Below, in pieces: positions 5,499 to 6,928 of a DNA stretch of 6,928 nt; within the stretch, counting starts at the first letter, position 1, and every line of letters starts with the position of its first letter. Source of the DNA: Verrucomicrobiota bacterium (GTDB lineage: Bacteria; Verrucomicrobiota; Lentisphaeria; Oligosphaerales; JAFGRS01). The position numbers and the translations under genes are program-made. The stretch covers positions 1-6,928 of the forward strand of contig JAGVUW010000216.1 of NCBI GenBank assembly GCA_019136035.1. The letters are read 5' to 3'. The notes beneath the pieces are model-generated. The model was not told the origin of the DNA and did no database searches. It saw nothing but the letters and a program-made list of their open reading frames with translations.

Positions 5499-6928
5499 AT
5501 GAAGAGAATCGGCTTTTGGCTGGCCCTGGTTCTGGTGGCGACGAGCGCGCCATGGTCTCGGGCGGACGGCCCGATCGTCACCGAGCTGCAGGACGAGGTC
5601 TTCAGCATGACCCAGCGCGCCGACGGCGTGGTCGAACTGCGCTACATCTGGGCTGAGCCCGCCGTCGTCTACCACCTCACCGTCCGCGAGGGCCAGGTCG
5701 TCTTCCCCGGCCGTGAACTCATGGCCCTGAGCCTGAAGCACACCAACAAGGACCTGCCGCCCCGCAGCAAGCCCACCGTCCTCAGCGGCGGCACCTACCG
5801 CATCGACCAGGTCAACGTCGGCCTCGGCGACACGGTCGAGCCGGGTGATCTCAAGCCCCTCATGACCATGACCCCGATGCCCATCCTGCACGACTCGACG
5901 ACACCCAGCCGGGTCGGCGGCTTCAGCATGAAGGGCCTCCTCGTCAATCTCTGGAAGAGCACCGGCCTCTATGAGATTATCGCCCAGTCGGGCAAGGACT
6001 GGACCCTCGGCATCGGCCGGATCCTGATGATCATGGTCGGCCTGGTCCTCATCTGCCTGGCCATCTTCAAAGGCTTCGAGCCCCTGCTCCTGGTGCCGAT
6101 CGGCTTCGGCGCTGTGATGACCAACATCCCGCTGGCCGACCTCTCCGGCCCGGATGGCATCCAGGGCATGGTCTATCAGGTCGGCGTGGTCACCGGCGTC
6201 TTCCCCGTCCTGATCTTCCTCGGCATCGGCGCCATGACCGACTTCGGCCCCCTCCTCGCGAATCCGAAGACGGCCCTCCTCGGCGCCGCCGCCCAGCTCG
6301 GTATCTTTGCGGCCCTGCTCGGCACCCTCCTGCTCGATATGGTCCCCGGCATCCAGTTCAACCTCAAAGACGCGGCCTCGATCGGCATCATCGGCGGCGC
6401 CGACGGCCCGACCGCCATCTTCCTGGCGTCGCGACTGTCGCCGAATCTCCTCGGCGCCATCGCCGTGGCGGCCTACTCTTACATGGCCCTCGTGCCGATC
6501 ATCCAGCCGCCCATCATCAAGCTGCTCACCACCCGCGAAGAGCGCCTCATCCGCATGACCCAGCTCCGCAAGGTCTCGCGCATCGAGAAGGTCGCCTTCC
6601 CGGTCATCATCACCCTCCTCTGCGCCTTCCTCCTGCCCGATGCGGCGCCCCTGATCAGCATGCTCATGCTCGGCAACCTCATGCGCGAGTGCGGCGTCGT
6701 CGAACGCCTCAGCGATACGGCCCAGAATGCCCTCATCAATATCGTGACCATCTTCCTCGGCCTGGCCGTGGGCTCGAAACTCAGCGCCGACAAGTTCCTC
6801 AATGTCCAGACCCTCGGCATCCTCCTCATGGGCCTCGTCGCCTTCGCCATGAGCACCGCCGGCGGCGTGCTCCTCGGCAAGGTCATGTGCCGCCTCAGCG
6901 GCGGCAAGATCAACCCGATGATCGGCGC
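5499..6928 (+). CDS. oadB: Na+-pump decarboxylase beta subunit with extra N-terminal domain (OadB-like, partial)
   Basis: An open frame from ATG 5499 (GGGAGA 10 nt upstream) runs off the right edge after 476 codons. From about residue 148 on it is a clear OadB/MmdB/GcdB membrane subunit, which decarboxylates carboxybiotin and pumps Na+ outwards. Landmarks are 'KGFEPLLLVPIGFGAVMTNIP' split around 191-211, 'GIGAMTDFGPLLANPKTALL' (242-261), 'IGGADGPTAIFLASRL' (298-313), 'AYSYMALVPIIQPPI' (325-339), 'GNLMRECGVVERLSDTAQNA' (392-411) and 'GLAVGSKLSADKF' (421-433). It stops at 'INPMIG', so about 50-60 C-terminal residues are missing. Typical members begin near residue 148 here. The extra part comprises a signal-peptide-like segment (about 1-22, K2 and R3 followed by a hydrophobic run) and residues 23 to about 135, which resemble a biotinyl/lipoyl fold without a biotin lysine. 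OadB, MmdB and GcdB cannot be told apart by sequence alone; OadB is preferred because of the neighbouring OadA-type alpha subunit. Confidence 0.93.
   Translation, partial: MKRIGFWLALVLVATSAPWSRADGPIVTELQDEVFSMTQRADGVVELRYIWAEPAVVYHLTVREGQVVFPGRELMALSLKHTNKDLPPRSKPTVLSGGTYRIDQVNVGLGDTVEPGDLKPLMTMTPMPILHDSTTPSRVGGFSMKGLLVNLWKSTGLYEIIAQSGKDWTLGIGRILMIMVGLVLICLAIFKGFEPLLLVPIGFGAVMTNIPLADLSGPDGIQGMVYQVGVVTGVFPVLIFLGIGAMTDFGPLLANPKTALLGAAAQLGIFAALLGTLLLDMVPGIQFNLKDAASIGIIGGADGPTAIFLASRLSPNLLGAIAVAAYSYMALVPIIQPPIIKLLTTREERLIRMTQLRKVSRIEKVAFPVIITLLCAFLLPDAAPLISMLMLGNLMRECGVVERLSDTAQNALINIVTIFLGLAVGSKLSADKFLNVQTLGILLMGLVAFAMSTAGGVLLGKVMCRLSGGKINPMIG

Noticed and set aside
1..6928. CRISPR array, transposon ends, phage or defence genes
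   Set aside because: There are no regularly spaced repeats, transposase motifs or terminal inverted repeats. The genes are metabolic or cell-envelope types with uniform GC-rich codon use.

Overview
This is a very GC-rich window with six protein genes: five on the + strand and one truncated gene on the - strand at the left edge. The likely source is a bacterium of the Planctomycetota/Lentisphaerota/Kiritimatiellota group or a neighbouring lineage such as Hydrogenedentota. This rests on the prepilin-like protein at 1889-2569, whose N-terminal methylation helix and C-terminal H-x9-D-G motif are typical of those phyla. The wide, structured gaps between genes agree with it. The assignment is an inference, because the window has no rRNA or marker gene.

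Layout. At 1-203 (-) lies the N-terminal end of a gene resembling the uroporphyrinogen-decarboxylase-like proteins common in these phyla. It is divergent from a gene at 427-1797 (+) for an exported protein with an N-terminal jelly-roll, carbohydrate-binding-like domain and an unrecognised C-terminal beta-rich domain. Next comes the prepilin-like, DUF1559-type protein (1889-2569), then a gap of about 520 bp with no credible gene.

The right half is a sodium-pump decarboxylase locus in the order gamma-alpha-beta: oadG (3091-3357), oadA (3438-5306) and oadB (5499 to beyond the right edge). The alpha subunit would transfer the carboxyl group of a 2-oxoacid, most likely oxaloacetate, to biotin on Lys588. 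The beta subunit would decarboxylate carboxybiotin and export Na+, and the small gamma subunit would tether alpha to beta. There is no biotin carboxylase gene in the window, which fits a decarboxylase rather than a pyruvate carboxylase.

The most unusual element is the beta subunit. It carries about 145 extra N-terminal residues: a signal-peptide-like segment followed by a domain that reads like a biotinyl/lipoyl (barrel-sandwich) fold without the biotin-accepting M-K-M motif. Other points of interest are a divergent alpha-subunit active-site signature, an 11-bp perfect hairpin between oadA and oadB, U-less hairpins right after several stop codons, and a tandem duplication that doubles the Shine-Dalgarno sequence of the prepilin-like gene.
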